Assembly (NCBI GenBank): GCA_016708315.1
Contig: JADJGC010000023.1
Span: 811,182 to 875,181, forward strand
Source: a bacterium
GTDB lineage: Bacteria > Zixibacteria > MSB-5A5 > CAIYYT01
Length of the DNA stretch: 64,000 nucleotides
Direction of reading: 5' to 3'
In this document: in pieces, positions 16,983 to 24,728 of the stretch
How positions within the stretch are numbered: the first letter of the stretch is position 1
Layout: every line of letters starts with the position of its first letter
Notes under the pieces: generated by a model
Told to the model about the DNA's origin: nothing
The model's database searches: none
The model's input: only the letters and a program-made list of their open reading frames with translations
Program-made: the position numbers and the translations under genes

Positions 16983-18917
16983 CTATGGACAGGCGGCACA
17001 CGGCACGCTCCCGCCTGAGAAAATGTAACTGATTAGGTAAACCGCATCCGAAATTGTCACCAGCCCCGAACAATCTGTATCACCTGAATCGATCGGATTT
17101 GGTGCCGGCCCGCCCGAGAAAATGTAATTGATCAAGTATACTGCGTCAGAAATGGTGACCGATCCGCTATTGTCGGCATCTCCGCAGATGTATGGCGGAT
17201 CGACTATGGTCACGGAAACAAAGATCGTGTCTTTCAAGGGTATTGCACCAGCATCTTGAACTGAGATACCGAATAGGTATGTCGCACTAAATGTGGGTGT
17301 TCCGGATACGGTTCCCGCAGCACCCCCATTGAAGACACATCCAAACGGCAAGTCTCCACCAAAGAAAGTCCATGTGTACGGTGTCGTGCCGCCGATTGCA
17401 GTGAATTGATAATTGTATGGGACACCCTTGTAGCCATTTGGAAGCATGTAACTCTGAATATGCAATCGGCCGTCACATGCATCGCCGACTCCGTCGTGAT
17501 TTTCATCAAACTGCTCTGCATTTGCGGTGCTTATGCAGTTGTCGCAAACATCACCCGTAGAATCGGCGTCGCCATCTTCCTGACCCGGGTTAACTACGAA
17601 GTCACAATTGTCATCGACATTCGACAATCCGTCCCCATCGGCATCGGGATCGCACAAGTCGCCTACGCCGTCACTGTCTAAATCAGACTGGTTGGCATTA
17701 GCAACTGCCGGGCAGTTGTCGCATTCATCGCCGGGTCCGTCGCTGTCCTGATCGCTCTGCGTGGGATTGCTCAATCGTCTGCAATTGTCATTGAGATCGT
17801 GCGCGCCATCCACATCGAGATCGGTCAGGTTCCACGGCAGGTCAGCGCGAGCCGGTCCGCCAAACGCGCCCATGTCATTTCGCAGCCCGCCTCGCGACGG
17901 CCAGAGAGCGACTCCGGTGCTGTCGGGATGTTCGGGATCGTTAAAGGTCGGCGTTGAGTTTCCGGCATCGATGCAAGGCGATCCACTCTGAAGGTAGAAT
18001 CCTTGTGCCATAAACATCGGGTTCGCATTGATATTCCCGGTGCCGGCAAATCCTCCCTGAACACAACTGAAAGAAACGGTCGGCGATCCGGCAATCTGTC
18101 CTCCCGTATTGCCATAGATAATGTTGTTTCTTGCCAGAACCGTTGTTCCCTGTACCGAGAGTCCGCCTCCGGTCGAAGCGGAACTATTATAGACAATGGT
18201 GTTGTTCTCAAGTATTGACTGAACCGGATTGTTCCATATCCAGACTCCTGCGCCGCCAAATGCTTCGCCGCCCGAGTTGCGAAAGAAGACGTTGTTTTGT
18301 ATCACGGCGTCCGCGTGAAAGCACACCAATCCCCCGCCATAGCGTCCTTCATTCCACATAATCGCATTGTTGCGAATCTTCGGAGAGCCGAAGCCGGCGC
18401 GAATTCCGCCGCCTCCCGCCTCGGTAGTTCCGCCAGGTTTGTGAATCGCTTGGTTGTAGATGATGAGATTGTACATCACGGTCGCATTGGACTCAAGCAG
18501 GACGCCGCCGCCTTCATTGTAAATCTGACTGTCGGAAATATCAAACCAGAGTGTGCCTGTGCCTCCCGTAATAGTGAAACCAATCAACGCTGTCCCGTCC
18601 AGTTCTCCTGATCCAATGATAACCACACTGCCGGTGTCCGGGTGCGCCGGTTGACTGCCGTCAATTACAGTGTTGGAAATGTGGGCCGGATCGCCGTCGA
18701 TCACAAATTCGCTGGCGACGACGATGAGCTTACCGCGGAAATTTATGTTCTCGTAGTAATAGCCGTCTGAGACAATTACCGTGTCCTGAAATCCGCAGGC
18801 GTCTATCGCAGCCTGAATTGTAGGATAAGAGCTTGGTACGGAGTGAATAGCCGCCTCAAGCGCAACCGAACTGAAGAGCCCTACAATCAAACTAATAGCT
18901 GTTAACCAACGAAACAC
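16983..18917 (-). CDS. Secreted parallel beta-helix protein with TSP3 repeats, Ig-like domain and dockerin-like pair
   Basis: About 644 residues. After a signal peptide (FRWLTAISLIVGLFSSVALE) come right-handed beta-helix repeats at about 25-330 (YPTIQAAIDACGFQDTVIV, many N-x-N-x-I turns such as NNTIVYNSSA). Calcium-binding thrombospondin-type-3 repeats follow at about 375-480 (DSDGPGDECDNCPAVANANQ), then a putative Ig-like domain and two dockerin-like EF-hand repeats (YICGDADNSGSVTISDAVYL). The end is GGSVPCAACP. The GTG at 18917 is preferred because GGAGG lies 5 bases before it and the signal peptide starts there; an upstream in-frame ATG at 19013 has no signal. Probably surface-exposed and calcium-stabilised; the ligand is unknown. 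Confidence 0.8.
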   Translation of the reverse strand: MFRWLTAISLIVGLFSSVALEAAIHSVPSSYPTIQAAIDACGFQDTVIVSDGYYYENINFRGKLIVVASEFVIDGDPAHISNTVIDGSQPAHPDTGSVVIIGSGELDGTALIGFTITGGTGTLWFDISDSQIYNEGGGVLLESNATVMYNLIIYNQAIHKPGGTTEAGGGGIRAGFGSPKIRNNAIMWNEGRYGGGLVCFHADAVIQNNVFFRNSGGEAFGGAGVWIWNNPVQSILENNTIVYNSSASTGGGLSVQGTTVLARNNIIYGNTGGQIAGSPTVSFSCVQGGFAGTGNINANPMFMAQGFYLQSGSPCIDAGNSTPTFNDPEHPDSTGVALWPSRGGLRNDMGAFGGPARADLPWNLTDLDVDGAHDLNDNCRRLSNPTQSDQDSDGPGDECDNCPAVANANQSDLDSDGVGDLCDPDADGDGLSNVDDNCDFVVNPGQEDGDADSTGDVCDNCISTANAEQFDENHDGVGDACDGRLHIQSYMLPNGYKGVPYNYQFTAIGGTTPYTWTFFGGDLPFGCVFNGGAAGTVSGTPTFSATYLFGISVQDAGAIPLKDTIFVSVTIVDPPYICGDADNSGSVTISDAVYLINYIFSGGPAPNPIDSGDTDCSGLVTISDAVYLISYIFSGGSVPCAACP

Positions 18918-18978
18918 TGTTGCCTCCACTCGAAATGAACTAGGCCAAACCCAGTACGACCAATGAGATCTATTTACG

Positions 18979-18990
18979 TAAGTACTTACA
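18979..18990. promoter_or_regulatory. 12-bp palindrome upstream of the beta-helix gene
   Basis: GTAAGTACTTAC is perfectly self-complementary and lies 62 bases upstream of the GTG start in an AT-rich stretch. It could be an operator half-site pair; nothing else supports this. Confidence 0.2.
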
Positions 18991-19038
18991 TAAATACGAG
19001 CAAGAGCCGGCAATGTTTAATGAATTGTAGTGTTTTTC

Positions 19039-19452
19039 TTAGGTCGGAAGTGGCGCAGCTGAAAAGAGAGCTGTGGCGAGCTGATCCTTGAGCGATTTCT
19101 CCGAGCGGGCCTCGATGAATAGACAGCGTAGTCCCTGGGCAGTATAGACCTTCTGCTTGAGCTCGACGCGATCGCGGTAAAACGGCATGTGGGTGAATCC
19201 GCAGATTTCAATGAAGAGTCCGTAGTCGGGTAGGTAGAAATCGGGGCGATATTGCTTTCCTGAGAGTAACAACAGCGGCTCATAGATGAATTTGATGTTA
19301 CGCTCCGCCAGAAACTCCGCACAGCACTTTTCCAAGCGCGACCGCACCGGTCGGCCAGCCTTGTTCTCAACAGAAGGCGCTGGCAATTTCGGACGCAAGG
19401 AGCGTTCGCCGCGTCGCAATGGTATGCCGGTCTTCTTTGAGAACTTCCGCAA
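19039..19452 (-). CDS. Putative PD-(D/E)xK-type nuclease-like protein
   Basis: About 138 residues from a TTG start at 19452, which has AGGGA 7 bases upstream. A longer frame from GTG 19497 would begin inside the terminator hairpin of the upstream gene, so I reject it. The core segment GKQYRPDFYLPDYGLFIEIC followed by GFTHMPFYRDRVELKQKVY resembles restriction-endonuclease-like folds, with PDFYLP and IEI as candidate metal ligands. The expected ExK lysine is not clear. A helical segment RSRLEKCCAEFLAERNIKF precedes it. It may be a DUF559-like nuclease remnant or a VSR-like protein; the role is unknown. Confidence 0.55.
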   Translation of the reverse strand: MRKFSKKTGIPLRRGERSLRPKLPAPSVENKAGRPVRSRLEKCCAEFLAERNIKFIYEPLLLLSGKQYRPDFYLPDYGLFIEICGFTHMPFYRDRVELKQKVYTAQGLRCLFIEARSEKSLKDQLATALFSAAPLPT

Positions 19453-19487
19453 AAGATCTTCCCTGAGTAATGCTCCAACAAAACCAA

Positions 19488-19510
19488 TGGGCGGCACTTG
19501 GGCCGCCCAT
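19488..19510 (-). terminator. Strong terminator of the reprolysin-like gene
   Basis: A 9-bp perfect stem (ATGGGCGGC / GCCGCCCAT) with a 5-nt loop, followed on the minus strand by TGGTTTTGTT. It lies 33 bases after the stop at 19543. Confidence 0.75.
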
Positions 19511-19542
19511 AAAATGATTACTTAGATTTCAAACTCCAAGAC

Positions 19543-22500
19543 CTATGGACAGGAGGCACATGGGCTGGGGCCGCCGCCAAATACATAAGCGATCAAATAG
19601 ACGACGTCTGAGATCGTTATCGTGTTTGTGCAGTCAACATCAGCCGCATTCGGATCCGGATTCGGGCCGCCGCCAAAGATGAAGTTGATCAGGTAGACCA
19701 CGTCTGAAATCGTCACACTGCCGCTGGCATCAACATCGCCGCAAAGAGCTTCACAAGCATCGCCAACGCCGTTGCTGTTGGCGTCTTCTTGACCGGGATT
19801 GGCAATATCAGGACAGTTGTCGCACAAGTCACCTCTGCCGTCGCTGTCGAAATCGGCTTGACTGGGATTCTGAATTGAAGGACAATTGTCGATGTTGCCG
19901 CAGACACCGTCGCCATCGACATCATTGACATTGTCAAGCGGACAGACATCGCAGACGTCACCCATTCCGTCAGAATCGGAATCTGCCTGATTCGGGTTGG
20001 CAACCGACGAGCAGTTGTCGATGTCATCGCAGATACCATCAATGTCGACATCGCCTGAGTTCACGCAAGCATCGCAGGCGTCGCCTTGTAAATCACCATC
20101 GGCGTTTTCCTGGAGCGGATTGGCAATTGTCGGGCAGTTGTCGCAAGCATCACCAATACCGTCACTGTCGGAATCTGCCTGATTCTTGTTCTGTACTGTC
20201 GGACAATTGTCACACGGATCGCCCACTCCGTCGAAATCCAAATCTTGCTGACTCGCATTGGCAAGGGCCGGACAATTATCAAGACCGTCAACGACTCCGT
20301 CGCCATCCGTGTCAGCCGTTTCACATTCGTCGGGCGTTCCGTTCAAGTTCATGTCGACTGAAGCAAAAGTCGCAATGTCGCAGACATCAAGGCGGTTATT
20401 GCGGTTGCAATCCAAACTCGATCCCGGACGGAATGCGAATCCTGCAGGATTCACCAGCCCCGAGTTATTACCGCGAACTACGCGCCGGACATAGCGACCG
20501 GTAGGCAGGAACTCGATAACTCTCGGCGTACTTCCGCCGAGTTGGTTTTCGGAAACATAGACGTTTCCATTCGGTCCGACCTTGACGCCAAATGGACTTG
20601 AAGGCGCCTGCAGGTCATTGAAAACGCGAATGAACGCTCCGGTGCTGCCATTGTATTGAAGCACTTGGTTCGATCCAAAACTTGCCACCAATAAGTCGCC
20701 GTTTGGCAGATACGCAATTCCGCGCGGCTGGCTCAATCCGCCAGAACCGGAAGTGACGAGCACTCTGATAAAGACGCCGGTAGTTGCGTTGTACTCGAGC
20801 ACCGCATTGCTGCCGCTGCTCGCTACCACAAGAGTGCCGCTTGGGCTAATCAAGACGCCATAAGGTTGGGACAGTCCACCCGGATGCGAGGGTGTAACCA
20901 AGGTCGCGACCACCGCACCGGTTGCCTGATCGTATTCGATGACGCGGGTATTGCCGCTTGATGACACGATCAAGTTGCCATTCGAGGGCCGAACGGTCAT
21001 GAATGTTGGAGCGCTTAACGATCCCAATCCAGCGCTTACAAATGTCGATACGGTCGCGCTATCTACGTCAACTCGGAAGATGCGATTGCCGTTGAAGTCG
21101 GATACCCACAGCCGATTGCTGTTGTTGAACACGGCATCGTAAGGCGCCGTAGCGGCACCAAGAAAAATGTCGCGAACGGGATATCCGCTTGCTTGGTGGA
21201 ATTCGCGAATGCGTTGAACCTGATCGGCTACGAAGAGATTGTACTGCCGCTTGAGATCAATCCAGTCCGAGATGCTATTATTATTGCAGTCCTGACACTC
21301 GTCGGGAATGGCGTTGCGATCGAAATCGTTGGATGTCCCGCTCTCAACATCAACCCAGTCGTTTTCGTTGTTGTTGTTGCAGTCCGGGTCGCACTCATCC
21401 GGGACGTTGTTGCCATCGGCGTCCGCCGATGACCCGAGAAAGATGTCGTAGTGATCCGGCCGGTTATTGTTATTGCAGTCGGCTTCGCAAACATCTGGAA
21501 TGCCGTTGGCATCAAGATCAGGAGCGCCGCCGGCGATCTCTACCGGGTCAAGAATCGAATTGCTGTTGCAGTCTTGACATTCATCAGGAACGCCATCGCT
21601 GTTTGTATCGAACGAACTGCCCGATAAGATGTCGATTTCGTCAGAGATGTTATTATTGTTGCAGTCGTATTTATAGCAGTTCAGCGCATCAAACTCAGCC
21701 TCGACAACTTCTTCGACGCGGGTGTGCATCCAAAGGTCGGTGTTGGCTGTATATCCTGCAAAAGTATGGCAGTAGCTCATGATTGACCCGCGCGAAGGCG
21801 TGCCGTTTCCGCATTCGTCGATGGTCGGCGTATAGCCGTTGTGGGTGTGGTATGTTCCGGAATTGTGCCCCATTTCATGCGCGACGACGATCACATCCCA
21901 ATTAGAATTGCGCGGCGAGTTGAACGGCGTCGGGAAACTGCCATTAAGGAATCCGCTGATTCCATAGGTCGCGCTTCCTGAACAAGTGCCGCCGACATAA
22001 GCCACACCGCCGTATGACAAGTCGCGACGACCGCTGAATAGGTGAACGTAGTTGAATGGTGAAGGATCTTCCGAGAACTCCCAGTGAGTACGGAAACCGC
22101 CAAGATTATCAGCTTCGAATGGTTCGCCGCCTGATGGCCAAATACGTACGTAGCTGACGAGCATCTTCATGTTGAAGTCGCGAATGTAGATATCGCTGAC
22201 CGCACCCATGACGATCAAAGCGTAACTTTGCGCCGACGAGAGGTCATTGAAAATCTGGAAATACTCTTGATCAGTGTCAATCGCGATCCTCGCCATACGC
22301 ATTCCGCGACCGGCAAAAGCCATCCGCTTCGCCAATCCCTGCGGTTCGAAATCAGACGGCGGCTCAACCGCGCAAGTAACAACGCCATCCGGGAGGTCAA
22401 TACCGGCCGCCTGCGAATGGACGATGATCTCGCCGTTCCAACCCTTGACAGCTTCCTGTGGAGTTTGTGCTATGTAGAAAGTCTCGCCACTGCCGGTACG

Positions 22501-22959
22501 AATGTATCCGGAGGACATGCCGGTAGACGAGAATGCCAGATAGGCGTGGGAGTTCGGCTCACCTTCAATAGAGCCGCGATACATGATGACGTCCGGTCGC
22601 TCGGTTTCAATACTACCGGCACTTGAACCAATCAAGAACTTGATGTCAGGCGCACCGATGGAGAAACGCTCCATGCGCAGCCGGACAATTTCACCATCGC
22701 GCACCGGGACATCGACGAATCTGTCGACAGCACCCAAGCGCAGGTCAAAAAAATCAGACTGGCTGATACGCAACTTCGCAGTCGATTCTGTCGGGCTATC
22801 TTCGACCAATCTGAAAGGTGAACTGGTCTGGCTAATCTGGGTGGCGGGTTGACCCGTTCCCAGGGCAACTCCTGTCATTAACAGAATGGCAAAAATCGCC
22901 ATTCCGGCACCATGAAAACACTTCCCAAGTAGATTCAACCACGATGTCGCTGTGGGCAT
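19543..22959 (-). CDS. Secreted reprolysin-like metalloprotease with NHL-type, TSP3 and dockerin-like regions
   Basis: About 1138 residues. A signal-like hydrophobic segment is at about 20-40. The zinc motif is VAHEMGHNSGTYHTH near residue 360, the HExxHxxGxxH form of M12B/reprolysin-like peptidases, followed by the Met-turn region SIMSYCHTF. Then come Asp/Asn-rich repeats (CNNNNRPDHYDIF), NHL/SMP-like repeats at about 617-843 (SQPYGVLISPSGTLVVASSG), TSP3 repeats and two dockerin-like EF-hands (CGDVDASGSVTISDVVYLIN). The end is GGGPSPCASCP. The ATG at 22959 has GGAGGAG just upstream. Likely a calcium-dependent extracellular protease. Confidence 0.87.
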   Translation of the reverse strand: MPTATSWLNLLGKCFHGAGMAIFAILLMTGVALGTGQPATQISQTSSPFRLVEDSPTESTAKLRISQSDFFDLRLGAVDRFVDVPVRDGEIVRLRMERFSIGAPDIKFLIGSSAGSIETERPDVIMYRGSIEGEPNSHAYLAFSSTGMSSGYIRTGSGETFYIAQTPQEAVKGWNGEIIVHSQAAGIDLPDGVVTCAVEPPSDFEPQGLAKRMAFAGRGMRMARIAIDTDQEYFQIFNDLSSAQSYALIVMGAVSDIYIRDFNMKMLVSYVRIWPSGGEPFEADNLGGFRTHWEFSEDPSPFNYVHLFSGRRDLSYGGVAYVGGTCSGSATYGISGFLNGSFPTPFNSPRNSNWDVIVVAHEMGHNSGTYHTHNGYTPTIDECGNGTPSRGSIMSYCHTFAGYTANTDLWMHTRVEEVVEAEFDALNCYKYDCNNNNISDEIDILSGSSFDTNSDGVPDECQDCNSNSILDPVEIAGGAPDLDANGIPDVCEADCNNNNRPDHYDIFLGSSADADGNNVPDECDPDCNNNNENDWVDVESGTSNDFDRNAIPDECQDCNNNSISDWIDLKRQYNLFVADQVQRIREFHQASGYPVRDIFLGAATAPYDAVFNNSNRLWVSDFNGNRIFRVDVDSATVSTFVSAGLGSLSAPTFMTVRPSNGNLIVSSSGNTRVIEYDQATGAVVATLVTPSHPGGLSQPYGVLISPSGTLVVASSGSNAVLEYNATTGVFIRVLVTSGSGGLSQPRGIAYLPNGDLLVASFGSNQVLQYNGSTGAFIRVFNDLQAPSSPFGVKVGPNGNVYVSENQLGGSTPRVIEFLPTGRYVRRVVRGNNSGLVNPAGFAFRPGSSLDCNRNNRLDVCDIATFASVDMNLNGTPDECETADTDGDGVVDGLDNCPALANASQQDLDFDGVGDPCDNCPTVQNKNQADSDSDGIGDACDNCPTIANPLQENADGDLQGDACDACVNSGDVDIDGICDDIDNCSSVANPNQADSDSDGMGDVCDVCPLDNVNDVDGDGVCGNIDNCPSIQNPSQADFDSDGRGDLCDNCPDIANPGQEDANSNGVGDACEALCGDVDASGSVTISDVVYLINFIFGGGPNPDPNAADVDCTNTITISDVVYLIAYVFGGGPSPCASCP

Positions 22960-23169
22960 TAACTCCTCCAAGAATATGTCTAACTAATGTATTCGGTCAT
23001 GAAGCGTCTCCGGAATACAGTGACGCGCGTTATGTTCTGAGTAATTCTGTGTAAGTTGGTGTACACCATGGTATTCGGGCCGCCGGTGTGAGGGAGATTT
23101 GCGGCTGGTCCGTCAAAACCAGTTGCAAGCATTGTTGCTTGTTTGCGAAGAATAACATAGACTTAAATA

Positions 23170-23733
23170 GTGCAAAAGTCAAGACGATTCCTTCCTGCGG
23201 CGTTGCTGCTCGCGATGAGTATGTTCCTCTCGTCGTTGTGGTCTGACTGCTCAGCTGGTGTATTCCGATTCCGCGAGATCGCCGTCGAATTCGGCTATGG
23301 CGCAGGAATAGAAAACACCAAACTGCTGCGTCTCGACGCTCAATGGAGTTTCCAACCGCGACTATGGCGAAGCGACAAGATCGAGGTCGTTGGTGTCGGT
23401 CAACTGGCGTTTGGAATGTGGAAGGGTGATCGCGAAATCACCAATCTCTCTGCGACTCCAATCTTGCGACTGCAAGGGACTTCCCGCTCCAAGACAATCA
23501 GACCGTACTTAGAAATCGGCGTCGGTTTGCACTATATCAGTGATATTCAGATGCGCCGCAGAGTACTCTCGACAAACTTCCAGTTTGGCGATCATGCCGG
23601 AATTGGTTTCGAGATTGGGCGAGCAAACTTCATTGATTTTGCATACATGTTTCAGCACCACTCCAATGCGAGCATAAAACGTCCGAATTCTGGAATCAAC
23701 TTCCATATAATCAGGGTCGGTTACTCGTTTTGA
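23170..23733 (+). CDS. PagL-like lipid A 3-O-deacylase (acyloxyacyl hydrolase)
   Basis: 187 residues: a signal peptide (RRFLPAALLLAMSMFLSSLW) and an eight-stranded-barrel-sized domain ending in Phe (IIRVGYSF). The PagL active-site region is clear in YMFQHHSNASIKRPNSGIN, where the His-Ser pair of the catalytic triad lies. PagL removes the 3-position acyl chain of lipid A in the outer membrane, consistent with a lipopolysaccharide-bearing cell. The start is a GTG with no clear ribosome site; an ATG at 23215 would cut into the signal peptide. It is divergent from the protease gene. Confidence 0.8.
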   Translation: MQKSRRFLPAALLLAMSMFLSSLWSDCSAGVFRFREIAVEFGYGAGIENTKLLRLDAQWSFQPRLWRSDKIEVVGVGQLAFGMWKGDREITNLSATPILRLQGTSRSKTIRPYLEIGVGLHYISDIQMRRRVLSTNFQFGDHAGIGFEIGRANFIDFAYMFQHHSNASIKRPNSGINFHIIRVGYSF

Positions 23734-23800
23734 AGGTCGGGTGCAACGAGCTTGACAATCGCCTCGCCAAATGGTATAAGGTCAAGCAGTTGTGGCAATT

Positions 23801-24715
23801 ATGACGAAAAGCAAGATCCTCAATCGAATCATACAAATCGTGATTCTGGCGGTAATAGCCTACTTCATGGCGCCGGTATTCGCGGATAGTTTTCGCAAGT
23901 TCAATCCTTCTGAGTGGAAGATCAATTACTGGCTCCTGATTGCATCGCTCCTGCTGATGCAAGTGGTTCTTTATGCCCAGTCAGCTATCTGGTCAACTAT
24001 AGTCGGATTTTTCGGCAAGTCGATCACATACAACAAAGCGTTCAAGATCGCCTATCTCGCCCAACTGGGACGCTATCTTCCCGGTCGTATTTGGCAGTTG
24101 TTTGGAATGATCTATCTCGCCGCCAAAGAAGGAATCACCAAGGAAGAAGCGACAGTCTCATTCATATTGAGCCAGTTGTTTGCGACTCCCCCGGGGTTGT
24201 TGATTGTGGTAATCTACTTGTTCGTACTCGAAACCGCGACCAAGTACCAGGATTATATTGGATTTGCCTGGGTTGGCGTGGCCGCAATGGCTGCGTTTCT
24301 GGTGGTGTTTCTTCAGCCGCGTTGGCTTCACGCCTGCATCAACTTTGCCACACGATTAATGCGGCAGACACCGGTCGATTTCCGCCTCGAAAAAAAGGTG
24401 GGAATGAAGGTGCTGATCTTTTATTTTGTCACTTGGAATTTGTACGGTGTCAGTTTCTATCTATTTCTGTTGTCGATCCTACCCGGATACGATTTCAGTA
24501 TAGTCGAAATCATCGGCGCCTGGACATTGGCGTATCTCGTCGGCTATTGGGCGATAGTCCTGCCGGCGGGAATTGGTGCGCGAGAAGCCGCTCTTATCAT
24601 CCTGTTGGCGCCGATAATCGGCGCTGATCGAGCAGGAATTGCGGTCATCGGTGCACGACTATGGTCGATGCTCGGAGAAGTTATCTGCACTGTCTTGGCT
24701 TGGCGAGTAAAGTAG
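23801..24715 (+). CDS. Lysylphosphatidylglycerol synthase TM/UPF0104-like flippase-type membrane protein
   Basis: About 304 residues with six to eight membrane helices. Family signs are GRYLPGRIWQLFGMIYLAAK (the conserved G-R-Y-x-P-G loop) and VLPAGIGAREAALIILLAP near the end. Related proteins are lipid or glycolipid translocases or the membrane half of MprF. No synthetase domain is present. A GTG at 23792 is also possible; neither start has a strong ribosome site. It is followed within 13 bases by the YfhO-like gene and glycosyltransferases, so a role in surface glycolipid assembly is likely (inference). Confidence 0.8.
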   Translation: MTKSKILNRIIQIVILAVIAYFMAPVFADSFRKFNPSEWKINYWLLIASLLLMQVVLYAQSAIWSTIVGFFGKSITYNKAFKIAYLAQLGRYLPGRIWQLFGMIYLAAKEGITKEEATVSFILSQLFATPPGLLIVVIYLFVLETATKYQDYIGFAWVGVAAMAAFLVVFLQPRWLHACINFATRLMRQTPVDFRLEKKVGMKVLIFYFVTWNLYGVSFYLFLLSILPGYDFSIVEIIGAWTLAYLVGYWAIVLPAGIGAREAALIILLAPIIGADRAGIAVIGARLWSMLGEVICTVLAWRVK

Positions 24716-24728
24716 AAAGATTGAGAAA

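Noticed and set aside
19452..19497. GTG at 19497 as start of the nuclease-like gene
   Set aside because: It lies inside the terminator hairpin of the upstream gene; a TTG at 19452 has a better ribosome site.
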